DNA of 64,000 nucleotides from Tetmemena sp. SeJ-2015 (GCA_027382625.1 JAJKFJ010021938.1:1-64000), one strand, 5' to 3'. Counted from the first letter of the stretch, positions 21,901 to 33,991 are shown. A program made the numbers and translations. Notes: generated from the sequence alone by a model not told the origin.

Positions 21901-24716
21901 GCATTAAGTGGAGTCCTCATGTCATGAGATACAGTAGCAGTTAGCATTTCATAGAAGAAATTCTTCCATCTTTAATTTTTCATAGTTAAGTATGGGAGAC
22001 AGGTCTTGAAGAATCTAAACTCTAAAAATGTAATGAATTATTAAATCGTCAAAGAATTATTAGAAATTACTCAAAAATACTACACATCCTATCTCAGTTT
22101 CATTTTGACTCTAAGGTATGGATGTAGTCACCCTTATCAATAGTAATAGCCAGTTCTCAACATCAACTCCATCGCAAAAATGTTGAGAGTGCCAGCACTA
22201 ATCTCTTGCAATTGAAAGTTGATGGTGAAAAGTTAGGAGTTTTAAATTAAAGACATTAAAAATTTCTTCGAGGTTTTTATTAAATCGCTTAAATCAACTT
22301 AGCACCAAGGATTAAATCAATTGCTACAAGTTAGAAAATCAGGTGAATAAGAGATTAAGACAAAAAGTAACCTCATCCTTAAAGTATATTAGGAATGTAA
22401 TTCTAGAGGCCTAATTTAAGTTACAAATTTGTACCTAATTGCAATCTTTCAATACTTGCCAATTGATAAAGAAGTTTTAGGATTAAAATGATGACATTTT
22501 GAGAAGCGCTATCGAAAAATATGGAACTTGTGGAAACTTGAAGAAATTAATCGTTAATTGCTTTCTATCTTTATTGAGGAATTAGATCAGCGTTTGTGCC
22601 ATTTTAGGGGATTTTGATTTGTGAATGAACTTTAAAAGACTTTATAATATTTATCTTTTTAGGTTTCCTGAGAAGCCTCTATAATACTGATTGGCTATTA
22701 TAAGTTCTTTGAAGTCAAGCCGGTTTTACCGACCTCTTCATCTTGATTGTTATTTAAATCTTCGTTTTCAAATTCTCGTTCATTAAATTAATTTACTTAA
22801 ACAAAATAGCATCTTTTTTTATTAAATTCATTGTGATTTAAATAAATAATTTCTCTTAATTACAAAAGATGGCCAATTAATAAGAGAGTGTTATCTCCCT
22901 AAAGAAAGAGAGAAATTACACAAATTTCTTAAAAATTATATTCTAATTATTTAAATATAAACAAGCAAGATTGATTAGATAAGATTCCTTCAAATAGTTA
23001 ATTCCTATATAATAAAATTGATAAAAGCAAATTATTTCAATGTTATTGATATTCTATATTGTTTATAAAATTATTATAATTTTCAAGGGGCACTAATTAT
23101 AGCTAGTTTATTTTTATAGCCTATTTAGATGGCTTTCAAGTCTTTAGTTATCTTTTCTATTTCTAAAATATTTATGAGAAATTATTTTGAAAACTTATCC
23201 CGAATTAATATTCTAAGATTATTTTAAAAATTAAATTGGAGGATGCATAATTATATCAGCAGCTGTTAATAATAAAAGACTTGAAAATGCTTGGAATTTT
23301 ATTTTTTATTTCATTAATGATGATGAATAATAAGTAAATTTGCAATCAACATTTAAAAATTATCATGAATCTCCACCTTGTTTTAAATACATTTAAATGT
23401 AATCATATATTTCAACAGTATTAGGAAAAATGAAGTGCGAAATTTAATAAATTATTCTTACCTTTTACATATTCTAAAGCACCCTCTACTTATTGAAATA
23501 TAATACTTCTAAGATTAAAAGTATATATAATTTTTTGAATCTCGAACAGTTTTTTATCTTTGAGCCTAATCCACAGGATTGTCTTGAATGTTAAAAAGTT
23601 ACTTGCACTTCTCATTCATTAGAGATATTTTCTCATCTTCAATATAATATATACCTTTGTAAATAATAATTAAACTTCTGGATTGAATAAAACAATAGCC
23701 TCAGGAAGAGAGTCAAAAAGTTATAAATATTTATTTCAACCTATAGACTTGTAAAAGTTTCCTAAGATCCTAACTTAACATCTTTGCCTCATGCATTCTC
23801 ATAAATAAAATAACATATTAAAAAATTCTCAAGAAGCAGTTCTTATACCTTCATTCTTAATGGTAGATAACAATCCTATTAGAATAAGTTAACCCCAGAA
23901 AAAAGTTCTCAAAAAAGAGAGAAAATAGAACTTACGTTGTTAAAATCAGTATAGAGGCAAAGAGTTCATTCGGGGAGCATATTTAAATCTTAAAATATAA
24001 GCTTTATATTAGGAGCTCATTTTTTATGACTAGAAATTAATAGTTTTGAAAGACAAGCGCCACTCCCATGACTATAATCATTGCTGCCAAGGATATTAGC
24101 CACTAGTAGCTCACCATCAGCACGTATAAAAAACAAATCAGCACAGTGATAAATTATTATTTATAGACTAATTATTTTTAGGTGATTGTGAGGCGGACTT
24201 CTTCATCAGCGCCCTTAGTTAAATCGTAAGCTCTTATACCAAGCACCATATTCACCACTTGTAGCAAAGTATAAACAGTCATAACAATTTAATCATATAA
24301 GTGTAATAAATTGTGAGAAAATATTATTAATGGTCACGATCTCTTTTAAAATAGCTTAAAATTTACTTTTTATGATCTGAGGCTTTCATATTAATAAGAG
24401 AAGGGCGAGAGCTTGGCATAATACAGAGGCTACGCACAACATCCACTACGTAAATTTAATCCTAAAGCAATCAAAACTAATTTAAATGTGTATGTGTCTT
24501 AGCCAAATGTTTTAGAGATGATTAATACCACAGTCATTCAAATAATAATTTCAAATAAAACATTACTGCTCTCAAAAATAATCCAAACTTGCTGATGCTT
24601 GTTATCTAAAATAAACGAGAGAGAGTGTTAAGATTTAAAATCTACTTTGCTCTTTTCTGTTTGTAGAGCTGCTAGACTTTTGAATTTTTATAGTTGAGGA
24701 AGATTAGTGAATCCAT
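18990..24716 (-). CDS. Hybrid histidine kinase, copy 2 (probably damaged)
   Basis: This is a paralogue of the copy at 13035-3720, with the same domain order and orientation. The start is the ATG at 24716 (MDSLIFLNYKNSKV...). Hydrophobic segments lie near 24.43 and 24.13-24.06 kb, and the PAS-like DSLPEAIVLFNPE is at 23.72 kb. The H-box HDMRTPLNA is at 21.93 kb and the N-box LNLLSNALKFTF at 21.02 kb. The G-boxes DTGVGI and GIGLGLSICK are at 20.48-20.33 kb. The receiver (KKILVVDD, MPVLDGFEA, GLTGY, ITKP) lies at 19.47-19.03 kb. After the H-box a single base is missing relative to copy 1 (SLNYF instead of SLELF), shifting the frame before VKNSAQFLGFLVND. A TGG in copy 1 is TGA here near 24.4 kb. 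These changes could be real decay or sequence error. A 3' frame remains open to a TGA at 18829, so the true end is uncertain. Confidence 0.7.
19243..19265 (-). other. IES in receiver domain of kinase copy 2, pointer TGCT
   Basis: TGCT at 19243-19246 and 19262-19265; 19 bp excised restores MDCSMPVLDG. The position, pointer and length are identical to copy 1, but the 15 internal bases differ. The IES therefore predates the duplication. Confidence 0.85.
21871..21901 (-). other. IES after the H-box of kinase copy 2, pointer ATCG
   Basis: ATCG at 21871-21874 and 21898-21901 flank AT-rich DNA at the same site as the 7-bp-pointer IES of copy 1. The pointer has been shortened by point changes on one side. 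Excision removes 27 bp. Confidence 0.7.
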
Positions 24717-24749
24717 TTCTAGTGAAGCCTTTATTCTTTTTTAATCTAT

Positions 24750-25806
24750 AAGTCTGACTATATGTAAATAATTAAGTGGCTTTGATTAAACTCGAAAGTT
24801 TAAGTGAAGAGAGCAGATTTCTTTAATTCTAAAATTATATAATTAGTAATCATATTACTAATACTTATACATACATATACGATCTACTCTTAATAGATTT
24901 ATCTACTTGCCTCCAATTCAATAAAGGTTATTCATTCTTAAGACCTTAAATAATAAATTAACTGGCTGGGCTAAACCGTGTATAATGTATTTCTTGAATT
25001 ATTTTGTATATCCTTCAAATTGTATTAATAATTATTTTTTTATAAATTAATATTCTATATTTTAAATTTGTTATTTTAGGTATGCCAGAAAAAAAATATT
25101 TGATTTCCTGTTGATGAAAAAAATTCTTTAAAATTAAATTTTAAGACTTCTTAAAACAGAGAATATACTGCTTGGCTTTATTAGTTATTATAAATAGTTA
25201 TTTTCATGATGATTCTATGATAATTTTTAGTTCTTGCAGTAGTATTTCTAAAAAAGTTTGATATAATGTCTTTTCATTTAAAATTAAAGAAATTTGGTTG
25301 AAGTTTATCGCATATAAGAATGATAACCACTAATGCCAACTCAATAAATAGAAATACATCGATATTTTCTTATTCTCATTCATAAAATGATTTATTGTTA
25401 ACAGAGTCGTCTTGAAAAAAGGCACACTATAAGGAAAAAGTATATAGAACTTCTCAAAGAATAAAATTCTTTCATATCTGTGATTTAGGTCTCATATTTA
25501 AAGCTATTCCTTTATATTTCATTTTTTTACATTCCAAATAGGTCCCTCTATATGTTTAATTTCTATTTGAAACCCTATTTTTTCATAAAAAATTAGATAT
25601 ATTGTAATCAATTCAATTCCATCATTTATATTTTGAAGGATAGAAAATTAATAGATAATCTTTAAAATTAAAATTAAGCTTTGTGCCTCAGGAATCTCAA
25701 ATAAGGCAACAAATTTTCATCAATAATTTAAGTAGACGAGTGTGGAAGATAATTATAAACTTTTTAACACTTTCTTATCAATTAATCAGAGAACAATTTG
25801 GCCCCC
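24750..25806. other. AT-rich spacer
   Basis: This lies between the divergent kinase copy 2 (-) and the small secreted-protein gene (+). No conserved frame, repeat or RNA gene was recognised. Confidence 0.5.
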
Positions 25807-26181
25807 ATGAATATCTCTAAACAATTTTCAATGAGGAAGCTTTCTATCTTTCTAGTGGCTCTCCTTCTTCTTCTTATGAGTTGCAACTGTGGATTCATTG
25901 CTCTGGGAATATGCTATACGGGTTGCAATGCAGTATGGGTAGCATGCGTGTCTGCAGCTGGTGGAGTGGCAGGAGTGAGCACAGGAGGAATCGGAGTAGC
26001 TCCAGCTATACTTGCTTGTAATGCTGCCTAAGGAAGTTGCATGTCATTATGTACTGTTGCACTTGCCCTGCCTACTCCTCATAAATAATAAATTCTTGTT
26101 TACTCCTTGAATCATAGACAACCTATTTCCAAGGACTGGCTTTATGACTACTTATCCCCTATTTATGAGAAGACTGGATGA
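25807..26181 (+). CDS. Small cysteine-rich secreted protein, copy 1
   Basis: This is a predicted secreted protein of about 124 residues when TAA/TAG are Gln and TGA at 26179 is the stop. The N-terminus has a short basic stretch, then a strong hydrophobic signal (IFLVALLLLLMS) ending near CNCG. The core is GICYTGCNAVWVACVSAAGG, then VAGVSTGG, APAIL and CNAAQGSCMSLC. The regular Cys pairs and Gly/Ala-rich middle match a widespread family of small eukaryotic proteins often labelled zygote-specific Zys3-like. That name is recalled and was not checked. The in-frame TAA between CNAA and GSCM must be Gln to keep the last Cys pair, which supports the ciliate code. The function is unknown, possibly cell-surface or defence-related. 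Confidence 0.8.
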
Positions 26182-26804
26182 CTGCCTCAGATGGACTTAT
26201 AGCTGAAGATGGCAAGCAATAGTCTTCGCAAATTAAGATCTACAGTCTAGGAATCTTGTAGTTTAAAACCATGAACTGTAAAATGACCACATATCTTGAT
26301 TTCCTAAATTAACTAGGGGAATCATCTATACTATATTGAGCAATAGTCATTCTTAATTTCTGTAATCAAATAAGTTTTATGAATCACAGATCTTCAATAT
26401 CAGTTTCTAATATTGAAGAATTTGCTCATATTTATACTTTTATCAAATTCAAGTTTATTATATTAAATTGAAATACGAAAACATTTAAGCAACTCAAAAA
26501 ATAAAGAAAAACAGAGAAACTTTTTCTTAAAGAACCTTCTAAATAAAAGTTTAATTAAAGAGCTCAACATCCATTGTGAATATTCTAGATAAAATTTCAT
26601 TAAGTAGAAAAAATAGGGAACAATTAGATTAAATCGAGAATGTTCTAATCAATTTATCTGATGATTAGTTATAATAATTTTAAGTGAAATTCATTTAGAA
26701 GCAATTGATTTATTCGTATTTCAGCTTTTTTTAACAAAAAATTATTCTTTATCATTCTCTTTATGGCAAAATCTATGAGTAAAAGAAAATATCAGATTCT
26801 AATA

Positions 26805-26812
26805 GATTTTTT
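26805..26812. repeat. Candidate 8-bp target-site duplication, left
   Basis: GATTTTTT abuts the G-run end of the element at 26813 and recurs at 29713-29720. It is T-rich and so less convincing than the GATATTAT pair, but the size agrees. Confidence 0.6.
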
Positions 26813-27120
26813 GGGGGGGGGGGACGGAAGTGCACCTCCCCCCCTTTTTATGGTCAAAATCGTCCAAATAGGCCGAAATGGGCCAAAAATGCCAAAAAAT
26901 TAAGAGTTTTTGACTTTCAAAATATCCGTGAGGGTTAAAATTCATGATTTCAATTTTTTAAAAAAATTTTCTCTTTTTTGTATTAAGTCTTATTTTGATG
27001 AATACTTTCATGTTTTAGGGACTCCGTCTCCTTTTAATGACTAATAGTGCATTTATAGCTGATTTGAGAAGGTCATCTTAAGTACAAATTAATGTCTTCT
27101 ATTTATATATTTAACTTGAA

Positions 27121-28240
27121 ATGGAAACTTAGAGCAATAAGCTCAGCCGTAAGAGGAAGCTATCTGAATACATCGGAGCAGACTCTCAAAACTGTAATAC
27201 CAAGATAGCCATTCGTTACCTTCCTAACCAGAATCTGATACCCTATCTCGAAAGCTTAAATGCAGATCAAGTCTCTATTCGACTAAAGAGGAGAAGCTCG
27301 ACCAAAATACGATTAAAAATGACTCTCTCGCTCGATCAGCAGCTTGTAGCGATATTACTCCGATATGGTACCCTTCAAAACGATGATAGAATTAGTCGCA
27401 GCTACAGCCAAGTCGCCAAGATAACAGGAATCAAGCCAAGCACAATAGCGATGATAGTTCAGAGATGGAGGCGAAATGATTTTGTCTACGAATCGCGCAG
27501 ATCAAAGAGCATCGCTAAGAGGAAGATCTCCCAAGAGATCGAGGACTGAATTACGACTGTCAAACACCTTATCAAGACAGCCCACATGAGCCTAAGGGAG
27601 CGTGTATTTTTCTACAAGACGGAATACGGAGCACCTCGTGTCTGTCCAGCAACCCTAATGAAGCTCTTCCATCGTAACTAAGTATACTTCCGCTCAGCCA
27701 GTTACTCCTACATTCGCAAAGGTGAGAGATAACGTGAGTTAGAGGACAAGCAACAGCAATTCGCGATCCAGGTAACAAGGTGGATGTACGAGGGGCGAGA
27801 GATAATTTACATAAGACGAGTCCTCATTCCAAATAGATGGCATTTCTGAAGCGCACCTGGACATAAAAACGAACGTGTCAAGTTTCAATATAATTGTGCA
27901 GAGGGTGTCCGCTACCATTATCGGGGGGCAATCAGGCCAAGCTAAGGGCTCTTGCACTATCATTCTTTCTTCAGGAAGCAACAACGTTCTGGAGGCATTT
28001 ATCAGGACTTTCTCTTATGGGCTCCTCTACGTAGCTCCTCCAACTGCATGTGGCATGGAAAACCGAGCGTCCACAAGAGCCAGATAAGGTCAAGGCAGCT
28101 TTCCAACTGGTGCAGGAGCGCGGGCCTTAACATCCTCCATTCAGTTTGTGAACCCTTAAATCCGATTGAGAGACTGTTGGCCGGTTAAGCAGGAATGGGA
28201 ACGCAAGAGTTCGTTGTGGAACCAAACAGCTCCTCCAAGG
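27121..28240 (+). pseudogene. IS630/Tc1-like transposase pseudogene
   Basis: The frame starts at 27121 (METQSNKLSRKRKLSEYIG...), reading TAG as Gln. It has a helix-turn-helix region AKITGIKPSTIAMIVQRWRR, then HMSLRERVFFYK, LMKLFHRNQVYFRSASYSYI and, after frame changes, GLNILHSVCEPLNPIERL near 28.12-28.19 kb. The LNPIE motif is typical just before the last catalytic residue of IS630/Tc1 DDE transposases. TGA codons and frame shifts disable it. It resembles the relic at 11797-11050. Tc1-like enzymes normally give TA duplications, so this gene may have been carried by element B and need not be the enzyme that moved it. Confidence 0.75.
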
Positions 28241-28299
28241 AGAGGCAGGGCTGGTCGAAGAGTTGAAGCAACTAGTCGCAGATCAGGATAATGATAAGG

Positions 28300-28920
28300 T
28301 GAAATAACTGGCTAACTCACACATTAAAACTCTAATTCACTCCCTTCGAGGGCACATGGTGTGAAGGCTCACTTTTTCTATGGAGACTTGCTGATCTCGT
28401 TCATCTTTTCATTGACCTCTGGTTGCCCAAATACAGATGAGTAAAGTGTTTCCCCTTCGATCGCCCTGTTTGCTTCTTACGCTCCTCAAAAAACTTTTCT
28501 CTTTTTCGAGCTGTAGTTCAAGCTTGGCCCTCTTGTCCTGAGCCCGAGGATTCATTGACTGTTTTTGGATTGATGAAAGAAAGCCTTTGTATTTATTCTT
28601 GGCCCTTGGAGACTGGGAGTCCCCCCAGGAAAATATTGCAGATACTGTACGAAAACTCTAATTCGAAGAAGTTTTGGAGGGAATCGATCCCTTTTTGAAA
28701 TTATAGTGTTTGAAGGTGACAGCATAGCCCAAAGGGCCAAGCTTTATCAGGAAGATGCATATCCATTCCAAGGACCCTCTTGTCTCTTCGGCCCTTTATT
28801 TAAACTTGGAAAACAGTACCCCTTTAAAGTTGGAGGGCGCGGGCAAAGGGAGCAGGCGGATCTATATACTTTGGCACCATATCTTGTTAGTGATGATCCC
28901 CCTAAGTACAACTAGTCACA
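28300..28920 (-). pseudogene. Decayed minus-strand frame in element B
   Basis: On the minus strand, short open stretches with Gln codons such as RAKLELQLEKEKSFLRS and SLQNFFELEFSYSICNIF lie convergent to the transposase relic. This is the same arrangement as in the element at 8855-11858. No family was recognised. It may be the element's second ORF. Confidence 0.35.
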
Positions 28921-29712
28921 GATTTGTCTTGAGCTTTGGGAGGAAGTAGCCCTTTTACAGTTGCTTCATAGAGTTCCCGCTTATTCTTATAAAAATGCTC
29001 ACTTGCGTGAGAGTAGTCTTGTTTGAATCCAAAATTTTTGCCTTTTGATATATAAAATATTTTATCCTTTCAAATTTTCCTTTAAAATTGTCATTTGAAC
29101 TCCTATATATTATTTTCAAAATATGACCTAAGAAATGATTATAAAAAAATAGGTGGGTAGTTCTGCTAAATTTAAATTTCCCAAAAAGTTTAAATATATT
29201 ATAAAATGTAAATAAAGATGTTATCTTTTATAAAATAGAATTAGTGAGACCCTTTTTTTGTTAAATTATTGAGAAAGCAAAAACTGAAAGATGAAGTTAT
29301 TTGACTTTGAATTAACTTGCCATAGTCTTCTTAAGTAAATAAATTCGAGGAAAGATATCTCTATGTTGGTAGGACGTAAATAACAGCAATATTTATAAAT
29401 ACTGAGGGCTAATTAACTTATAGCCTCTATTTGTGGCGTATATTGTAGATCTTGCTTGTTCTGATTAAGTATCTGCCTAAATTTGACCTATATTATTTAA
29501 AAACTATTATTTTAAGGGTAAATTTGACTTGAAACATATTTTGAGTGAATTTTTTTTTAAAAATTGAAATAATGAAATTTGACCCTCACGGAGATTTTGA
29601 AAGTCAAAAACTCTTAATTTTTTGGCATTTTTGGCCCATTTCGGCCTATTTGGACGATTTTGGGGCGATTTTGACCATAAAAAGGGGGGGAGGTGCACTT
29701 CCGTCCCCCCCC

Positions 29713-29720
29713 GATTTTTT
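29713..29720. repeat. Candidate 8-bp target-site duplication, right
   Basis: GATTTTTT follows the C-run end directly and is identical to 26805-26812. Confidence 0.6.
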
Positions 29721-29981
29721 TTATATTTCAAGCTCCATAAAATTTTCTGTTTATTCTTTAATTGACTGCAAATAAAGAATATATTTACAAAATTTATGAA
29801 TTTGCACCAAAAAAATAATTAACATATTTATGATTAGTTAGAAGATTGAATAATTGCAACAAATTATCTTGTAGCTTATAAGCTTGAGCCCATTCTGATA
29901 AATAATTAAATTACTCTTTAACTTCAGAGAAGCAGCGCTTCTTCACACAATAGAAATCCTCTTGAACGACTACGACTACAA

Positions 29982-30407
29982 ATGAAAGCATACTTATTGA
30001 TCCTAGTACTAATCTCTACTCTAATGATGCAAGCTAATTGTGGAATCATTGCAGTCGGACTATGTTACACTGGGTGTAACATAGTCTGGGTTGCTTGCGT
30101 GGCAGCTGCTGGCGGAGTTGCTGGAGTATCTACTGGAGGCGTAGGTGTGGCACCTGCGATTCTTGGCTGCAACGCAGCATAGGGCACCTGCATGGGTTAT
30201 TGCACTGTAGCCCTTGCCTTGCCCTCTCCAAATATTTATAAAACAAAATAACGACTATTTATTATTCTCCCTGATTAACTAGATTCACAGCTACCAAGTC
30301 TACATGAATTGATTCTATCATCCTTAGCTCTCTTAATATTCTACATCGACTAATCTTTATACCGACATCTATTACAAGAAGAAACTGCAACTCCTTAGAA
30401 GCTCTGA
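29982..30407 (+). CDS. Small cysteine-rich secreted protein, copy 2
   Basis: This is a paralogue of the gene at 25807. The ATG at 29982 opens MKAYLLILVLISTLMMQANC, a clear signal peptide. It is followed by IAVGLCYTGCNIVWVACVAA, GGVAGVSTGGVGVAPAILGC, and then NAAQGTCMGYCTVALALP. All core Cys positions of copy 1 are kept. A TAG between NAA and GTC must be Gln. With TGA as the only stop the frame runs to 30405-30407 (about 141 aa). The extension after the core is poorly conserved, so the stop is less certain than the core. The gene lies just right of element B, which separates it from copy 1. Confidence 0.8.
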
Positions 30408-30699
30408 GCTATATTCCTTCTCAGAATTTTTGTTGCCCTTATTGTTTACAGATATCTATCATTAATCTAATAGTTTTCACAACCCACTCTGAATCTCAAA
30501 TTATCTCTCTTTCATAAGATACAATAGATTATTTGTGAGTATAAGGTCAGTTGTAAATGGTTTGTGTCAATTAATTATAAATTTTGACAATTTCTGATCC
30601 TTATTAAATTCCTCATTCCTTGAAAACCATATGCATAAGTTGTAGTTAAAAGATCCATTCTTCTTTGGTTTGAGTATGGAAAATCCTCTTCTGTTTCAA

Positions 30700-31330
30700 T
30701 TTAAGAAAAATCCTTCTGCCTGAAAAACATAAAAAAAATTTTCCCCCTTAAAAAAATTTGGGGCCAGATTTTTAAATTAAATAGTTAAAACAAAAAAATT
30801 TGGGGCTTTTTAAAATCAGAAAACTTCCCTTTAAAACTAAAAAAAAAAAAAAAAAATTAAAAAAAAACAAATCACAAGAGTTTTCAAATTAAAGGGGGAA
30901 TAATAACATTATCATCACAACTTTTTTAACCCCCAAAATTGAAAAAAGAAGAAAAGAAAAAAAAACCCCAAAACAAACCCGGGATAAATTTTAAAAAATA
31001 AACATGCTTAAAAAAAATCTCTCCCCAAAACGATTCCCTCCCAAATAAAGGGGGGGTCCCCCTGCGGAACCCGGATTTGGTGTAGTAAAAAGGGCAAAAA
31101 TTTAAAAAATTTAAATTTTTTTGGATAGTTGTTTTGAAAGATTTTTTTTAAAAAGGGTTTCCCTCTAAATTTCCCTTTTGGGGGGAAAATATTCCCGGAA
31201 AGGGAATTTAAATCAAAAAAATTTAAAATTCTTTTTTATTTAACAAACAAAAGAAGAAGAGGTTTATATTTTATCTCGGTTTTTGTTTAAATTTGTTTTC
31301 TTTTTTAATAACTTGAATTTTTATTAAAAT
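30700..31330. other. Homopolymer-rich, possibly low-quality sequence
   Basis: This is a dense succession of A, T, C and G runs (for example a run of about 18 A near 30840 and repeated AAAATTTGGGG-like strings) with no coding or repeat structure. The texture is unlike its neighbours and resembles low-quality base calls or a poor consensus. Confidence 0.5.
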
Positions 31331-32390
31331 TTAAAGAGTGTGGTGCCACAAGAATTGAGTTCAATAGCATCTTATAGCCCGAAAGGCGCAACTTGAGTCA
31401 TCTCTACTACTGAGAGCTCACCAAAGAGTGGAGTATAGCGCGTTGATGTAACAATTTAATGTGGCTTAGTAAGTTCGGCACACATATAAAGTAATTTTTT
31501 TCTTTCTTTAAGCGTATGTGCGTATTTATGAATAAAACATTAAGAGGATACCATTTTACTCCACTACATAATTAAAACGAAGCCAAGCAACAATAACTAA
31601 AAGAGCAACTGATTACGAACTTAATTTATAAAAGCACTCATATAAATCTTTCTCTCCTCACCAAAACTTGCCAATCAATCTCATTAAAAATTATCTACAT
31701 AGTAGATGAAAGGTATTATTTTAAAATGTGAGTTTTATATCAGAGATAGAATAAAGGTAGATGAGTGTGTTTATGGGTGTATGTGAATGAGAGGAAGGAT
31801 GTATGTTAACAAAATTTAAATTTAATAATTAAACTTAAGGCAGAAATATTTATCCCGTCTAAGTATCCTAAACCATTCGCTTTACACCAGCCTAATTTCT
31901 TCTCTTCAATCATCATCATCATTATCTTGTATGATGGTGTTTCTTCGTTTCGCATCAGCAAGGTGGAGGTAATTTTGAATTAAACCTGATGTTTATTATA
32001 AAAAAATGATTTTGAAAAGAAAATATTTATGCCAGAACTTATCAGATTTTAAGTAAGATTATCCTTTTCGCCTATAATCATATGAACGCGGAAAGCTTTA
32101 TGCTGAATATATGCAGGTGGTCAGATTCTATTTTCCTCTTAATGATTTGTAGATCTTTCTAATCATTTTTGAGAACTAGAATGTAAAAGAAATAATCTCT
32201 TAAGTTGAAAAGAAAAAACTATGTGATTTGATTGGAGAGATTTTACAAAAGCAACCAAATTTTCAATATATTAACTTCCCTCAATTTGACTAATAATTAA
32301 ATTATTCTTTAATAAACTTTGGACCACACTTTGATAAAACCGAATCTACTACTTACAAGAGATTTCCTCCTCTTGAACTCTAAATTATGA

Positions 32391-32930
32391 AGCCCTTGTT
32401 GATCCAACTACTGATCTCAACTCTAATTTGACAAGCTGATTGTGAACTCTTGAGATGTCGATTTCACTTACACCGAATACAATGGGAAGTGGGTGGCCTG
32501 CGTGGAATTCGCAGGAAAAGTAGCTGGCGTTTCTACGTGGATGGATATTCTGGTACCTTCGACAGCTCTTTGCTGTAATGATGCTGTCCAAGGAATCAAT
32601 ACTAACATATAGATAAGTAAATTAAGTGAATCGTGGGTTTGAAAAATAAATATCGATATAGTTTAAAGCAAAAATTTCAAGAGTATTTTATAAGGTTTCA
32701 AACTGTAAAATAAGGTGTTATATATTTTATAGAATGGGAGATTTTAACTAATGCGCTACATTGATTAATTGCTGACCTCTAAATAAGAATTTGCATTTGC
32801 TTTCATTCTAATAATCCATACTAATTTAACTTTACATTGCTTACTCTTGCCCACTCCATAAATTGATAAATAATCCAATCATTTTATTCTCCCTGACTAA
32901 AGACATTCTCAGAGGTCAAGTCTACATTAC
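32391..32930 (+). pseudogene. Cysteine-rich secreted protein, decayed copy 3
   Basis: The frame opens MKPLLIQLLISTLI then hits TGA and QADCELL, corresponding to the signal peptide of copy 2. After a frame change it reads YTEYNGKWVACVEFAGKVAG, then VSTWMD...PSTALCCNDAVQGINT, matching the copy-2 core position by position but with several Cys lost. The segment matching the copy-2 3' end (CTTGCCCACTCCA...TTATTCTCCCTGA) reappears only at about 32840-32930, so about 230 bp has been inserted between. It is a clear relic. Confidence 0.8.
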
Positions 32931-33991
32931 TTAAATCTAGCTGTAAAAAAGCTCACAACATACTACTAGGACGACGAGATAGAAGGCAATAGCGACTAAA
33001 ACTAACAATGAATTACTCCCGCTCCAAAAACCTACTGGCCATTCCTTATATCAATCATTTGTGGATATTGTGGATGCCTTAAAGCAAATGAAAGTGACTT
33101 GAAGTTGTCTTTGTCGTCTAGGGGAATTCCCATTCTCGGAATACCCTAAACTAGTAGAAGCACTGGAAATCTTCAAACTTTATTATCAATACTAATACAT
33201 GTTTTGAAATGTTCCTTAAATATTCTAGGCTCGCTTGCTTGATGTTTGCTTTAAAGAAAAGACTAAATAGTTGAGAATTTAAATTAAAAAAGGTTGCTTT
33301 TAATAATTAATGAGGAGATTTAAGACTATTGAAACAGCTTTGGGATATGAAGCTGGAATTCTTGCACATGTAAAAATTGTGCTGAAACTCGACAGAAGTG
33401 CTGCAAAGATATAAAATTGATATTATTAAAAATGCTGATTTTTTTGTCTCTAATGATATAGTAAGTATCTAAGTATAAGATAATTCAACTGTCCCCATCT
33501 CTTTTGAATTTAGTTAATAGCTCAACTATTTTTGAATAAAATCGCTACTATAATTATTTTTTAAATATATGCTTCTCGAGTCAAATTTATTTAGATGCTT
33601 TGATGATTATATTTAATGAGCTGAAACGGTATCTCAATGGGAATCAAATTCAAAAATGGAACGGGCAAATTGCCTCTAAGTTGCCTTTAAAAGCAGCCTG
33701 AAGAAGAGATAGCCACCTTCAAACGTAGGAGGTTCCAGAGCGAATGCTGGCATCGTGGTCGGCCTTGGGCGAAAGTTACAAATATTAAAATAGAGAAAAA
33801 TAATAACATCATGATGATCATAAAAGTTGAGAGTTGAATATTTCATTATAATAGTGCGCCAACTCCTTCGCACTTCCTAACATCGAGATATCTCATCTCA
33901 TTAAAGTGTGATCTAATAGCAAGCACATTTAATAGAATCTCCTCACTCATTATAAGCAACAGGCCTTCGCAGAGTGTTAAAATAATTAATC

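Larger units (their letters stand above)
26813..29712. mobile_element. 2.9-kb inverted-repeat element (element B)
   Basis: The ends are a G-run (11 G left, 8 C right) followed by GACGGAAGTGCACCTCCCCC and a module of about 150 bp in inverted orientation. The left module is 26813-26960 and the right about 29565-29712. The same module lies inside element A, and the right arm (29.3-29.56 kb) also matches 16.22-16.48 kb of element A. The element contains an IS630-like transposase pseudogene. Its length (2900 bp) is nearly equal to element A (2892 bp). Confidence 0.8.

Noticed and set aside
30960..30985. Telomere-like CCCCAAAAC string
   Set aside because: A single imperfect occurrence inside a homopolymer-rich stretch. 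There is no tandem C4A4 repeat, so no chromosome end is called.
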